Source: Taishania sp965247975 (GTDB taxonomy: Bacteria; Bacteroidota; Bacteroidia; Flavobacteriales_D; Crocinitomicaceae). Taken from it: a DNA stretch of 64,000 bases. The translations under genes and the position numbers were made by a program. This document shows, in pieces, positions 26,159-35,422 of this stretch. The stretch lies in the NCBI GenBank assembly GCA_965247975.1, contig OZ252050.1, positions 2,480,001-2,544,000 of the forward strand. The letters run 5' to 3'. The stretch's first letter is position 1. Each line of letters begins with the position of its first letter. Below the pieces are notes generated by a model. The model searched no databases and was not told the origin of the DNA. It was given only the letters and a program-made list of their open reading frames with translations.

Positions 26159-26785
26159 ATGATGAGGCAATTCTCCAACTTTTTCAGCTTTAACACATTA
26201 CATGTGAATCGATTATCGAACTATTTCTTTATATTATTTTGTTTATTCGCTATAAACAATTCATTCAGTCAAGTGGAAACGATTTTACTTGATACAACAA
26301 CGGTCGATACTGTAAAAATTCACTCTGTGAAAAAAGCAGCCATCTATTCAGCTGTGCTTCCTGGCTTGGGGCAAATTTACAACCACCGAGCAATGCCAAA
26401 AGGAAAGAAAAAGGCATTTTGGAAAGTACCTCTGATTTACGCTGGACTTGGAGCTACCACGTATTTTGCCTTGAAAAATAATTCGGAGCAACGAAGTTTA
26501 AAAACTGAATATTCAAATCGCGAAGACACAACAAACGCACCACATATCGATCAATTTCCAAATTTGGATAATCAAGGACTTCTTACACTTTACGACCAAA
26601 AAGTGCGCCGACGCGATTTATTTTACATTGGATTAGGATTTGTTTACCTATTACAAGTTGCTGATGCGGCGGTCGAAGCTCATTTTGTGCGTTTTGATGT
26701 AAGCGATAATTTAACGATGCAAGTCTATCCGAAGTTGATCTCAACGCATCAAATTGGAGTAGGTATTAAACTTAATTTTCGTTAA
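26159..26785 (+). CDS. DUF5683 domain membrane protein
   Basis: 208 residues with an N-terminal hydrophobic segment, then AAIYSAVLPGLGQIYNHRAMPKGKKKAFWKVPLIYAGL, the DUF5683 hallmark, and YIGLGFVYLLQVADAAVEAHF. Function unknown; the gene sits between parB and dapB in many Flavobacteriia. Another ATG two codons in is equally plausible. Confidence 0.9.
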   Translation: MMRQFSNFFSFNTLHVNRLSNYFFILFCLFAINNSFSQVETILLDTTTVDTVKIHSVKKAAIYSAVLPGLGQIYNHRAMPKGKKKAFWKVPLIYAGLGATTYFALKNNSEQRSLKTEYSNREDTTNAPHIDQFPNLDNQGLLTLYDQKVRRRDLFYIGLGFVYLLQVADAAVEAHFVRFDVSDNLTMQVYPKLISTHQIGVGIKLNFR

Positions 26786-26802
26786 ATGAGAATAACAGCA
26801 GA

Positions 26803-26831
26803 TTGTCATTCTTGGAATAATTCTATTTTTG
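26803..26831 (+). promoter_or_regulatory. Promoter of dapB, near-leaderless
   Basis: TTG (26803-26805), 18 bases, then TATTTTTG (26824-26831), a full match to the Bacteroidota consensus. The dapB ATG follows only 5 bases later, so the mRNA would begin at or very near the start codon. Confidence 0.6.
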
Positions 26832-26836
26832 TATAA

Positions 26837-27574
26837 ATGGGAAAGTTGCGCATTGCTTTAATTGGTTATGGGAAAATGGGAAAAGCTATTGAACAAATAG
26901 CTCTAGAACGTGGACACCAAATTTCCTTGAAAATTAATACTGCTTCGCCAATTGAAGAAGCTGATTTTTCGAACACCGATGTTGCCATTGAATTTTCTAG
27001 ACCTGATGCTGTTTTAAACCACATCGATGTTTGTTTACAAAACGGAATTCCAGTTGTTGTGGGAACTACAGCTTGGAATGAATCATTGGAAACAGTAAAA
27101 TCAAAGGTTTCTGAGCATAACGGAGCACTCTTGCACGCTTCCAATTTTTCGGTAGGTGTAAATATTTTCTTCGAACTGAATAAACTATTAGCTCGCTTGA
27201 TGACTTCACAACCAAGTTACAAAGCTGACATTGAGGAAATTCATCATTTACAAAAATTGGATGCTCCAAGTGGCACTGCAATAACCATTGCCAATGGATT
27301 GATGAACGAACATCCATCTTATTACAAATGGATTTTAGGTGAAGAAGAAGTACCTGAAGTTCATTCAAACGAATTACCTATCATTTCTTACCGAAAACCT
27401 GATGTTCCTGGAACACACATTGTCACTTACCGTTCGGAAGTGGATACCATCCAAATTTCGCACGAAGCACACAATCGCACCGGATTTGCCTTGGGAGCTG
27501 TTCTATCAGCAGAATTTCTAGTTGGCAAAAAAGGAACTTTTACCATGTCTGACGTTTTAAAAATAACCATATGA
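26837..27574 (+). CDS. dapB: 4-hydroxy-tetrahydrodipicolinate reductase
   Basis: 245 residues. Lysine and meso-diaminopimelate pathway: NAD(P)H reduction of the DapA product. N-terminal dinucleotide fold GYGKMGKAIEQ, VVGTTAWNE, then the substrate site EIHHLQKLDAPSGTA, where the HH and K are catalytic in the family, and a C-terminal EAHNRTGFALGAV. Supplies DAP for the peptidoglycan recycled by the Mpl homologue at 54926. Overlaps lepB by 4 bases. Confidence 0.96.
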   Translation: MGKLRIALIGYGKMGKAIEQIALERGHQISLKINTASPIEEADFSNTDVAIEFSRPDAVLNHIDVCLQNGIPVVVGTTAWNESLETVKSKVSEHNGALLHASNFSVGVNIFFELNKLLARLMTSQPSYKADIEEIHHLQKLDAPSGTAITIANGLMNEHPSYYKWILGEEEVPEVHSNELPIISYRKPDVPGTHIVTYRSEVDTIQISHEAHNRTGFALGAVLSAEFLVGKKGTFTMSDVLKITI

Positions 27575-29442
27575 GTTTCATTTATTTTTACATTTTCATA
27601 TTAGTTCACCCCTATTTAGCCATGTGGTGGAGAAGTTTCCCACAAGCTGGAAGACAGTCTTGGGAAGGACTTGTTCCTGTTTACAACTATTTTGTAGCCT
27701 ACAAAGTATTTTGTAAAAAACCTTGGTGGTTTTTATTGCTTATTTTCCCAGGAATTCACATCGTTATGTGGATGGTGATAAATGTGAGTTACATTCGTCG
27801 ATTTGGGTATTTGACTTTGGTTGACACCTTCCAAGGAATCTTTTTTCCTTACATCATTTTCGCAAAAATTGCTTCTTCCAAAGATGCCATGATTCCAGAA
27901 ACGAATTGGGCGAATAGCAAAGAAGTTGGCGATAGAGAATGGGGAGATCATTTGGCTTTATTTCTAGCCTTACCAGTGATTGGTCATGCCATTGCACTTG
28001 CTATTGCAGCTGTCACACGTCACAAACCTGGTACAAAAACAAAAGTAAAAGAATGGGGAGATTCCATCATTTTTGCCTTGGTTGCAGCAAGTATCATCCG
28101 TACGTATGTATTCGAACCTTTCCAAATTCCGACTGGATCGATGGAGCGCACACTTTTGGTTGGAGATTTCTTGTTTGTAAACAAATTGGCGTATGGACCA
28201 AAAGTTCCAGTAACTCCACTCTCCTATCCGTTGGTTCACAATACTGTTCCTTGGATCAATATCAAATCGTACACAACTTTGGAGAAAGGTAGTTATTTCC
28301 GTCTTCCAGGAATTGGCAAACCTAAAAACAACGATGTAATGGTATTTAATTATCCATCGGGCGATACAGCGGTTTATGATCCGAGAATGCCCAATGGCTT
28401 GATGGGACACGATTATTACGGAGTTGTGAATAATGAAGCTTACAGACTTTTCACTCAAGATCCTGAATACCAAACCAAAGGCGGGAAGGTTTTCGCATAT
28501 TACCAAGATTCTTTGAAAAAGGCTGGAGTTGAAAATCCAAATTTAGTTAATGAGCTAGCATTTAATTATTTATCGAAAGATTATATCAAGAATCTCTCAC
28601 GTTGGCAAGCGAAAGCTCGAAAAATGTTGGCCGAGGAAAAAATTGCACAAGATCCTTCAACAGGTGAAATTATTGAACATTATGGATTAGTCTATCGACC
28701 AGTCGACAAGCGCGAAAACTACATCAAGCGCTGTGTGGCAATTCCTGGAGATTACATTGAAATTAAGAATTCAATTCTGTATGTAAACAATAAACCGGCT
28801 TGGATTGCTCCAAATCAAAACTTGTTGTATGAAATTATAGGTAATAAAAGTTTCGCTTCAAGAGCAACTCTTTATGAACGATTCGGCATCGAAACCGGCG
28901 ATTTAAATTTGGTTAGTCAAACAGAATTCACTGGAATTCACATGAATCTTAAAACAGTTGCGAAATTGCGGAAAAGCTTTCCTGATGTGAAATTCCAAGT
29001 TGCAAACACTCCAAATAAGCCTGTTGGAGCTGCATTAACAGCTTCGGAAATGGTTAACAATCTTAGGACTTACCCGAAAGATGCAAACATTACAAACAAT
29101 GTCTACAATTTCCAAAAAATCCAAATTCCTTACAAAGGCAAAGTGGTTGATTTTACGAAAGAGAACATTGCTTGGTACCGCAGAATAATCTCAGCTTACG
29201 AAGGACATACATTGGAAGAGCGTAAAGATGGTAATTACATCGATGGGAAAAAGACAACTAAATATAAAATTCATATGAATTACTATTGGTTGATGGGAGA
29301 CAATCGAAACAACTCGGCTGATTCACGTGTTTGGGGATTTGTACCTGAAGATCACGTAGTTGGTAAAGCTTCAATGGTTTGGTTCTCTAAAAGTGCTGAT
29401 TACGGCATCCGTGGTGAACGAATTTTCAAGATCATAAAGTAA
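27571..29442 (+). CDS. lepB: Signal peptidase I, long Bacteroidota form
   Basis: 623 residues, about twice the usual length. An N-terminal membrane part of about 150 residues (FLLLIFPGIHIVMWMVINVSY, DUF5684-like) precedes the peptidase. The catalytic Ser lies in IPTGSMERTLLVGDFLFVNK and the catalytic Lys in YIKRCVAIPGDYIEI; box E is MGDNRNNSADSRVWGFVP. Between Ser and Lys boxes, and again before box E, are long insertions found in this phylum. Removes Sec signal peptides at the outer face of the inner membrane. Coupled to dapB (ATGA) and to the next gene. Confidence 0.95.
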   Translation: MSFIYFYIFILVHPYLAMWWRSFPQAGRQSWEGLVPVYNYFVAYKVFCKKPWWFLLLIFPGIHIVMWMVINVSYIRRFGYLTLVDTFQGIFFPYIIFAKIASSKDAMIPETNWANSKEVGDREWGDHLALFLALPVIGHAIALAIAAVTRHKPGTKTKVKEWGDSIIFALVAASIIRTYVFEPFQIPTGSMERTLLVGDFLFVNKLAYGPKVPVTPLSYPLVHNTVPWINIKSYTTLEKGSYFRLPGIGKPKNNDVMVFNYPSGDTAVYDPRMPNGLMGHDYYGVVNNEAYRLFTQDPEYQTKGGKVFAYYQDSLKKAGVENPNLVNELAFNYLSKDYIKNLSRWQAKARKMLAEEKIAQDPSTGEIIEHYGLVYRPVDKRENYIKRCVAIPGDYIEIKNSILYVNNKPAWIAPNQNLLYEIIGNKSFASRATLYERFGIETGDLNLVSQTEFTGIHMNLKTVAKLRKSFPDVKFQVANTPNKPVGAALTASEMVNNLRTYPKDANITNNVYNFQKIQIPYKGKVVDFTKENIAWYRRIISAYEGHTLEERKDGNYIDGKKTTKYKIHMNYYWLMGDNRNNSADSRVWGFVPEDHVVGKASMVWFSKSADYGIRGERIFKIIK

Positions 29443-30044
29443 TGACTGTTTTGCCCACAGCCTATTTTGGTTCTGTTGGATATTACCAAAAATGGGTTGA
29501 AGCAAAAAATCCGATTGTTGAGAAACACGAATATTTCGTGAAGCAAACACTTCGCTCACGATGTGAAATTCTCGGTCCAAATGGCGTTCAAACATTGAGT
29601 ATTCCGGTCAATAAGACTGCTGGTTCAAAATCAACCATGCAAGAAATTGAACTTGATTCCTCTGGGTGGAGAAAGATTCATTTGAAATCCATTGAGACGG
29701 CTTATGCTTCTGCACCATTTTACGATTATTACGAAATGGAAATTGCTGAATTAATTCATTTCGAAGTGGTTAAGCTGCTCGATTTCAATAATAACATTCA
29801 CAAAAGAATCTTACAGTGGCTTGATTTACCTGTTTCGATTCAAACCACATCGACTTATTTGGATAGTGAAAATTACGAACAGGATTATCGACTAATTGAT
29901 TTTGACGTAAATCAAGAACGTTTTCAAAAATACACACAAGTTTTTCGTTCCAAAGAAAACTGCATTCCCAATTTATCGATCCTTGATTTGGTTTTAAACC
30001 AAGGACCGTTGGCGCGCAATTGGCTTGTTCCAAAAGCAAATTAG
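29442..30044 (+). CDS. WbqC family protein
   Basis: 200 residues. Begins with the WbqC signature TAYFGSVGYYQKWVEA and continues HEYFVKQTLRSRCEILGPNGVQTLSIPVNK. WbqC-like proteins are often in O-antigen clusters but in Flavobacteriia stand next to lepB; enzymatic role unclear. Start overlaps the lepB stop by one base (TAATG). Confidence 0.9.
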   Translation: MTVLPTAYFGSVGYYQKWVEAKNPIVEKHEYFVKQTLRSRCEILGPNGVQTLSIPVNKTAGSKSTMQEIELDSSGWRKIHLKSIETAYASAPFYDYYEMEIAELIHFEVVKLLDFNNNIHKRILQWLDLPVSIQTTSTYLDSENYEQDYRLIDFDVNQERFQKYTQVFRSKENCIPNLSILDLVLNQGPLARNWLVPKAN

Positions 30045-30046
30045 AG

Positions 30047-30964
30047 ATGAAATCCTATTTCCAGCTCCATATAAAAATGATGAGTCGCCGGCTTTGGGAA
30101 GCGGGATATAAACCTGTTTTCGGATTCTTGCTTCTTGCCATTGCGTTCGGTGTTTTGAGTTGGATTTTTTATGCTAAAATCAAATTTGCACCTTTCTTAA
30201 TGGTAGCTTCTGCCCTATTCCTAGGTTCCAAACTTTCGAGTAAAAGCAGAAATGACTTGCTAAAGTTGAGTTTTGGAGATTCCGATTTCCGCAAAATAAG
30301 GCTTATAGAAAACACCTTGATTTCCATCCCTTTCGTGATTGTTTTGCTTATTTCTCAAGATTTCGTCTTAGCTATTATTACTCTTGTTATCAACGGAATT
30401 CAATCCATAAAAACACAAACCTCAGTGATTCAATTTACACTTCCAACGCCCTTCGGAAAGCAACCTTTTGAATTTCCTGCTGGTTTTCGTCGGTCAGTTG
30501 TTTCATTTTTACTGATTATTTTTCTGACCATTTATGGATATGTCATAGGCAATTTCAATCTCATTGTCTTTTCAATGTTATTGGTTTTTATGCTCGTAAT
30601 AAGTTTTCACTTGCGCACCGAAGATCCATTTTTTGTTTGGATTCACAAGTTTTCTCCTTCCTTCTTTTTACTCCGAAAAATAGCAACGGCTTGGTTCTTT
30701 ACAAGTATTTTGGTTGTACCTTTTGTTCTAGCGTTACTATTTATTTATCCAAAAGAACTAGATATAATCCTATTATTTACTGGAATTGGTTTCGTTTATT
30801 TGGCTACAGCGATTCTGGCAAAATATGCGTCTTATCCCAATGAATTTAGTTTTGAAAACACCATCATGATTGGAGCTTCCATTTTCTTTCCACCTTTGCT
30901 TTTGGTTCTTATCCCGATATTTTTTGTCACAGCGAAAAATCGATTAACTCCATTTTTGACATGA
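30047..30964 (+). CDS. Membrane subunit of a small ABC transporter (probable)
   Basis: 305 residues from ATG 30047; an earlier TTG (30020) would overlap wbqC. Seven to eight hydrophobic segments, no known motif. It overlaps the following ATPase gene by 4 bases (ATGA), so it is probably the permease partner of that ATPase. Substrate unknown. Family not recognised. Confidence 0.7.
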   Translation: MKSYFQLHIKMMSRRLWEAGYKPVFGFLLLAIAFGVLSWIFYAKIKFAPFLMVASALFLGSKLSSKSRNDLLKLSFGDSDFRKIRLIENTLISIPFVIVLLISQDFVLAIITLVINGIQSIKTQTSVIQFTLPTPFGKQPFEFPAGFRRSVVSFLLIIFLTIYGYVIGNFNLIVFSMLLVFMLVISFHLRTEDPFFVWIHKFSPSFFLLRKIATAWFFTSILVVPFVLALLFIYPKELDIILLFTGIGFVYLATAILAKYASYPNEFSFENTIMIGASIFFPPLLLVLIPIFFVTAKNRLTPFLT

Positions 30965-31641
30965 TACAACTTACACAGATATCGAAAAAATACGGCAAAA
31001 AGCACGTGCTTTCAGAAATTTCAATGACTTTCGAAGCGGGAAAAGTCTATGGAATAGTTGGAGAGAATGGCGCTGGAAAAACAACCCTTTTTCGATGCAT
31101 CGCAGGATTTGAGACGCATGAAGGTACAATTCATTCAGACTTGAATCCGTTGAAAAACCACCTAGGATTTCTCTTCACAGAACCACATTTTTTTGATCGC
31201 ATCACTGGTCGAGAATATGTTCAATTGCTCTGCAACGCACGAAAAATCAAACTAGAACAATTGGCTACCAAAAACGTTTTTGAATTGCCTTTGAATCAAT
31301 ATGTTTCAACTTATTCTACTGGAATGAAGAAGAAACTGGCCATTTTCGCCTTATTGCTGCAGGAAAACAGCTATTTCATTTTAGACGAACCATTCAACGG
31401 ACTCGATTTTCAAAGTACAGTCCTCGTAGAAGAAATAATTCTAAAACTAAAAGAATTGAAAAAAACGGTGATTCTATCTTCGCACGTATTCTCAACGCTC
31501 AAAAAAACATGCGATGAAATCCTAATTTTAGAGCAAGGAAAAGTGAATCGAACGATTGCGAAAAATGATTTTGATGCGCTAGAGTCAGAATTGGTTGGTA
31601 AAATTCTTGAAGATAAAATTCATAAGCTCCAGCTCAAATAA
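30961..31641 (+). CDS. ABC transporter ATP-binding protein
   Basis: 226 residues, all expected motifs present: Walker A GENGAGKTT, a degenerate Q-loop zone LGFLFTEPHFFD, signature YSTGMKKKL, Walker B YFILDEPFNGLD and H-loop LSSHVF. Resembles the CcmA/ABC-2 type single-domain ATPases. Encoded right behind its probable membrane partner. A decayed copy of its 3' end lies at 32918-33028. Confidence 0.9.
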   Translation: MIQLTQISKKYGKKHVLSEISMTFEAGKVYGIVGENGAGKTTLFRCIAGFETHEGTIHSDLNPLKNHLGFLFTEPHFFDRITGREYVQLLCNARKIKLEQLATKNVFELPLNQYVSTYSTGMKKKLAIFALLLQENSYFILDEPFNGLDFQSTVLVEEIILKLKELKKTVILSSHVFSTLKKTCDEILILEQGKVNRTIAKNDFDALESELVGKILEDKIHKLQLK

Positions 31642-31703
31642 CTTGCTTAATATGAACATCATGCTCTATCAAATTCATTATCTTTAGCACTTAAACTCTT
31701 TTA

Positions 31704-32906
31704 ATGCGTTCACCATTTGTCACCGAAGCAATAAAGATAATCATTGGGGCAGGGCTCATTGCAGGAGCCTACTTTTTTGTTGATTACAGCCAATTTTATT
31801 CCCTATTCATTCCGAATATTTTTTTGTTTCTAGGTTTAGCGATGCTTACTGAAGGAATTTTTTCTCTTTTTATCTCGATAAGTAAAAAACTTCTTAAGCG
31901 TAAAAAAGATATTATAGGCATAACTCGTGCAACATTCATTATTTTATTTCTTGTTGACATCGTTATTAGATTAACAGGAGTAATGCGAACCTATTCAGAA
32001 AAAACCGACGGGAATTATTTTTCTCGAGCTGAACAAGAAAAACTAAACTCATGGTATTGGTTGCACACGCCAAATACATCGATTAACAATAAGAAAAAGG
32101 AGTTTCGATTTCAGCGAGAAGTCAATTCAATGGGCTTGTCTGAAAAGGAAATTGAAAAGAAAAGTAAGTCAAAGATTAGAATTCTTGCCATTGGTGATTC
32201 TTTTACCGAAGGAGTTGGTGTAAATTACGAAGACACTTGGGTGAAAAACATGGAGACGCGCTGGAAAGTCAAAGATGTGCAAACGATCAACGCGGGCATT
32301 GGAGGAAGTGATCCCGTTTACCAATTCGCTTTATACAGAGACAAGCTTGTAGATTACAATCCGAATATTGTGATATTAACCCTTAATGCAACTGACATCT
32401 CCGATATAGCAGGTAGAGGAGGTTTTGATCGATTCCATGCAGATGGAACTGCTGGAAAAAATGCACCAACTTGGGAATGGATTTATGCGTGCAATCATTT
32501 TTTTAGATTAATCATGCACGGAGCTTTTAACTACAATTCAGGCTTGATCAAAAATGCAGATTCTGAAGAAATTAGAAAGAAATCCGTGGCAATCATTAAA
32601 GAAACTATTTTAAAATTCAACCATTTGACAAAATCAAAGAAAAGTAAACTTTTGGTAGTAATACAACCTTCATTGCAAGATTTTAAAGATGGATACCATA
32701 CGCCATTCTTTGGTCAAAATCAGATCATTCAATTTTTAAAAGATAAAAAGATCTCTTACGTTGATTCTTCATTAGCATTTAAGAAAAAAGGAAACTCAAT
32801 CGTCGAATATTACTACCCGATAGACGCTCATTTCAACCAGAAAGGATACAATTTGTTTGGAAAAACGATTTATGAAAAAATCGAACGATTGGGAATGTTA
32901 AATTAA
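31704..32906 (+). CDS. Membrane-anchored SGNH/GDSL hydrolase family protein
   Basis: 400 residues. Two or three N-terminal membrane helices (about 10-90) carry a periplasmic SGNH domain: block I AIGDSFTEGVG with the Ser, block II GIGGSDP, a block III Asn in LNATDI, and block V DAHFNQKGY with Asp and His. Likely an esterase or acetyl-transfer-related enzyme acting on envelope polysaccharide; substrate unknown. The gene is bracketed by the ABC ATPase and a remnant of that ATPase's 3' end, so it may have been inserted. Confidence 0.85.
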   Translation: MRSPFVTEAIKIIIGAGLIAGAYFFVDYSQFYSLFIPNIFLFLGLAMLTEGIFSLFISISKKLLKRKKDIIGITRATFIILFLVDIVIRLTGVMRTYSEKTDGNYFSRAEQEKLNSWYWLHTPNTSINNKKKEFRFQREVNSMGLSEKEIEKKSKSKIRILAIGDSFTEGVGVNYEDTWVKNMETRWKVKDVQTINAGIGGSDPVYQFALYRDKLVDYNPNIVILTLNATDISDIAGRGGFDRFHADGTAGKNAPTWEWIYACNHFFRLIMHGAFNYNSGLIKNADSEEIRKKSVAIIKETILKFNHLTKSKKSKLLVVIQPSLQDFKDGYHTPFFGQNQIIQFLKDKKISYVDSSLAFKKKGNSIVEYYYPIDAHFNQKGYNLFGKTIYEKIERLGMLN

Positions 32907-32917
32907 TTGAATAACTG

Positions 32918-33028
32918 CTTCGGATAATTTCAAGACTAAAAGAATTGAATAAAATATTAATCCTATCTTCGCACGAGTGATTTCCTGACTAATAGAAAGA
33001 AGAAATTCATAAACTTGGACTTATATAA
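32918..33028 (+). pseudogene. Remnant of an ABC ATPase 3' end
   Basis: In one frame it reads RIISRLKELNKILILSSH, then stops, then EEIHKLGLI and TAA. The gene at 30961-31641 has EIILKLKELKKTVILSSH and ends EDKIHKLQLK. The order and the stop position agree, with about 40 codons lost in between. It lies directly in front of the next gene's start. Confidence 0.75.
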
Positions 33029-33031
33029 CAG

Positions 33032-33982
33032 ATGAAAAAAATAATTGGTATTTTATTTATTGGCTTGATTTTCAATGTCAATGCTCAGAATCGTACAATC
33101 GGATTTTACAATTTAGAAAATTTATTTGACACGATTGATGGTTCACACAATGACGATGAATTTCTTCCTGTTGCAAAAACTGCTTGGAATTCAGCAAAAT
33201 ATCAATTAAAACTAAAACGACTCAACGAAGTTATTGATATCATGGGATCGCCCATTCTTCTTGGTTTTTGTGAAATTGAGAACAAACAAGTCGTGGATGA
33301 GTTAATGGCTTATTCTCCCGCTCGAAAACATTACGGTGTTGTTCATCACGAAAGTCCGGACGAACGAGGAATTGATGTTGCTTTGGCGTATGATCCATCC
33401 GTTTTAACATTTGTGACTTCCGGGATTCTTCGATTTTCTCTGGATAATCCAGAAAATCCAAAAACACGAGATATCTTGTGGGCAAAATTTGTTGCTGGAA
33501 AAGATACCATTGTTGCTATGGTGAATCACTGGCCTAGCCGTCGAAGTGGTCAAGATGAGAGCGAACCAAATCGATTAAAAGCAGCTGGAGAAGCCAAAAA
33601 ATTCATTGACGAAATAATGGTAAATTCACCTAAAACAAAAATTGTATTCATGGGTGACTTAAACGATCATCCGACCGACAAAGCACCGCAACTTATTGCC
33701 ACTGTTTTGAATCCAATGATTACAAAGGTATCGGGGAAATTTGGTGGTTCATACAATTACCAAGGCACATGGGATGTATTGGATCACATCATGGTTTCTA
33801 AAAACTTCTTCAAAGGGAAAAAAGTGAAAGTAAAAAAGAAATCAGGAAAGATTTATACAAATGATTTTCTAATCACCGAATACAAAGGAATTTTGGTACC
33901 GAAGCGCAATTATGGAGGAGCAAATCACTTAGATGGGTATTCAGATCATTTGCCGGTTAGTATTTCGGTGAAGGTGAAGTAG
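33032..33982 (+). CDS. Secreted endonuclease/exonuclease/phosphatase family protein
   Basis: 316 residues, signal peptide about 1-18 (ending NAQ). EEP fold: FYNLENLFD, GFCEIENKQV with the metal-binding Glu, NHWPSRRSGQ with a catalytic His, FMGDLNDHPTD with Asp/Asn, and SDHLPVSI with the final His. Probably degrades extracellular DNA or phosphodiesters; nutrient scavenging is an inference. Common in Bacteroidota. Convergent with the following gene. Confidence 0.9.
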   Translation: MKKIIGILFIGLIFNVNAQNRTIGFYNLENLFDTIDGSHNDDEFLPVAKTAWNSAKYQLKLKRLNEVIDIMGSPILLGFCEIENKQVVDELMAYSPARKHYGVVHHESPDERGIDVALAYDPSVLTFVTSGILRFSLDNPENPKTRDILWAKFVAGKDTIVAMVNHWPSRRSGQDESEPNRLKAAGEAKKFIDEIMVNSPKTKIVFMGDLNDHPTDKAPQLIATVLNPMITKVSGKFGGSYNYQGTWDVLDHIMVSKNFFKGKKVKVKKKSGKIYTNDFLITEYKGILVPKRNYGGANHLDGYSDHLPVSISVKVK

Positions 33983-33995
33983 GTTTTTCATCATT

Positions 33996-35357
33996 TTAAT
34001 TCATACCCTTTGATATTTCCGTTGGAAATCTATAAGGCAATTGTTCTTTGTATAAGTACTTTTTCTGAATGGATTCATACGGTCGGTAGATGTAATACAC
34101 GAAATTATTGTGCACATAAATTTTGTCTACATATTTGAATTCCAACTGAATACGTTCAACTATTTCTCCTGTTTTTGTATCTATTAATCCTATGTAACAA
34201 TTTCCATCTTTCTCGAAACGCGCATAAAGTTGCCCAGTTACTTGATCTTGAATGATTTCGCGCTTCCATCCTGTTGATTTTGGCTGATAATGATGATACA
34301 TGGAAACAGAATCCAACGGATTTCCCAAATAATCGTAGGTAATTAATTTATCGCTGTAATAATCAAATAAAAACAGGGAATCGTTGCGATGAAACATGGG
34401 AGCATACAGCTCTTTGTAATAAATGGATTGCGTAAAAATAGTGGATCCAACCCAAACTTCTTTTGGAATTCCTGTTTCCAATTGTTGCTGATGTGCCCAT
34501 AATTTGGTACGTTGATCCACGAATTTAAATTCGGACAAATACATTTCCATCATTAAATTGTCGATGACTTTCTTTACTTTGGTATAGCTTGAATCCAATT
34601 GATCGTAGGAAAAATAGTCGAACGCTGGGTAATTTTCGGTGAAATTTGAAAAGTACATTTTCGTACGATTGGTATCAATGATTGGAGCAACATATTTACT
34701 AAAATAGTCATTATCGAGCCGAGCAACTTGGAAATTATTGCCATTTAGCATGACAGTTAGCACATGTTCTTTACAGACAATATGTGTTATTCCGCGGTAA
34801 TCTCGCACCAATTCAATGGCTTCTCCAACAACTTCAAAAGAATTCAAAACACCAACTCCATGTTCATAAAGCAACAATTCGCTTCCTTTTTTCAAACGCT
34901 TAGGATATGTGAGTAATAAGTATTTACCTTCTTTTGTAATCTCAAAATCAGCCACGCTCAACCTTTCGGATTCATAAATAGTGTATGGCGTTCCAACAGG
35001 TTTAATAATTACTTCGTTCACGTATTGCATGCGCGATGAAACCAATGCAATTTCTCTGAAAATCGTGTCTTCATCCGCCCGTAAATTGGCATTGAAATTC
35101 AATTTTCCAGTTTCATAAATCGGATGTACAAAACTTGCTTGAATGGATGATTTATTTGGAACTTTTAGTGAAAAAATGGCACTCTGATATCCGTTTCGAA
35201 AAAAAGCATTTTCTGTTCCAACTTTAATGGTGGCGTTTACATTTGGAATACGATCGCCCGTTTTTTTGTCGACAACACGAATGACAACAACAACTGAATC
35301 CTGTCCGAAAGACAAAGAGCCAAGCATGAAAACTAAAAGGAATATAAAGAATTTCAT
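33996..35357 (-). CDS. Secreted protein with carboxypeptidase-like regulatory domain
   Basis: 453 residues. Signal peptide (MKFFIFLLVFMLGSLSFGQ), a short beta-sandwich of the carboxypeptidase D regulatory type (VVDKKTGDRIPNVNATIKV) at about 20-115, then about 330 residues with no family I recognise, rich in beta strands and aromatic residues. Monocistronic between convergent and co-directional neighbours. Function unknown. Confidence 0.7.
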   Translation of the reverse strand: MKFFIFLLVFMLGSLSFGQDSVVVVIRVVDKKTGDRIPNVNATIKVGTENAFFRNGYQSAIFSLKVPNKSSIQASFVHPIYETGKLNFNANLRADEDTIFREIALVSSRMQYVNEVIIKPVGTPYTIYESERLSVADFEITKEGKYLLLTYPKRLKKGSELLLYEHGVGVLNSFEVVGEAIELVRDYRGITHIVCKEHVLTVMLNGNNFQVARLDNDYFSKYVAPIIDTNRTKMYFSNFTENYPAFDYFSYDQLDSSYTKVKKVIDNLMMEMYLSEFKFVDQRTKLWAHQQQLETGIPKEVWVGSTIFTQSIYYKELYAPMFHRNDSLFLFDYYSDKLITYDYLGNPLDSVSMYHHYQPKSTGWKREIIQDQVTGQLYARFEKDGNCYIGLIDTKTGEIVERIQLEFKYVDKIYVHNNFVYYIYRPYESIQKKYLYKEQLPYRFPTEISKGMN

Positions 35358-35422
35358 AACGCTACTTTTCCTTCAGATGCGAAATTCATGCCCTTTCCAT
35401 AAAATGAATGAAAAAAGTGATT

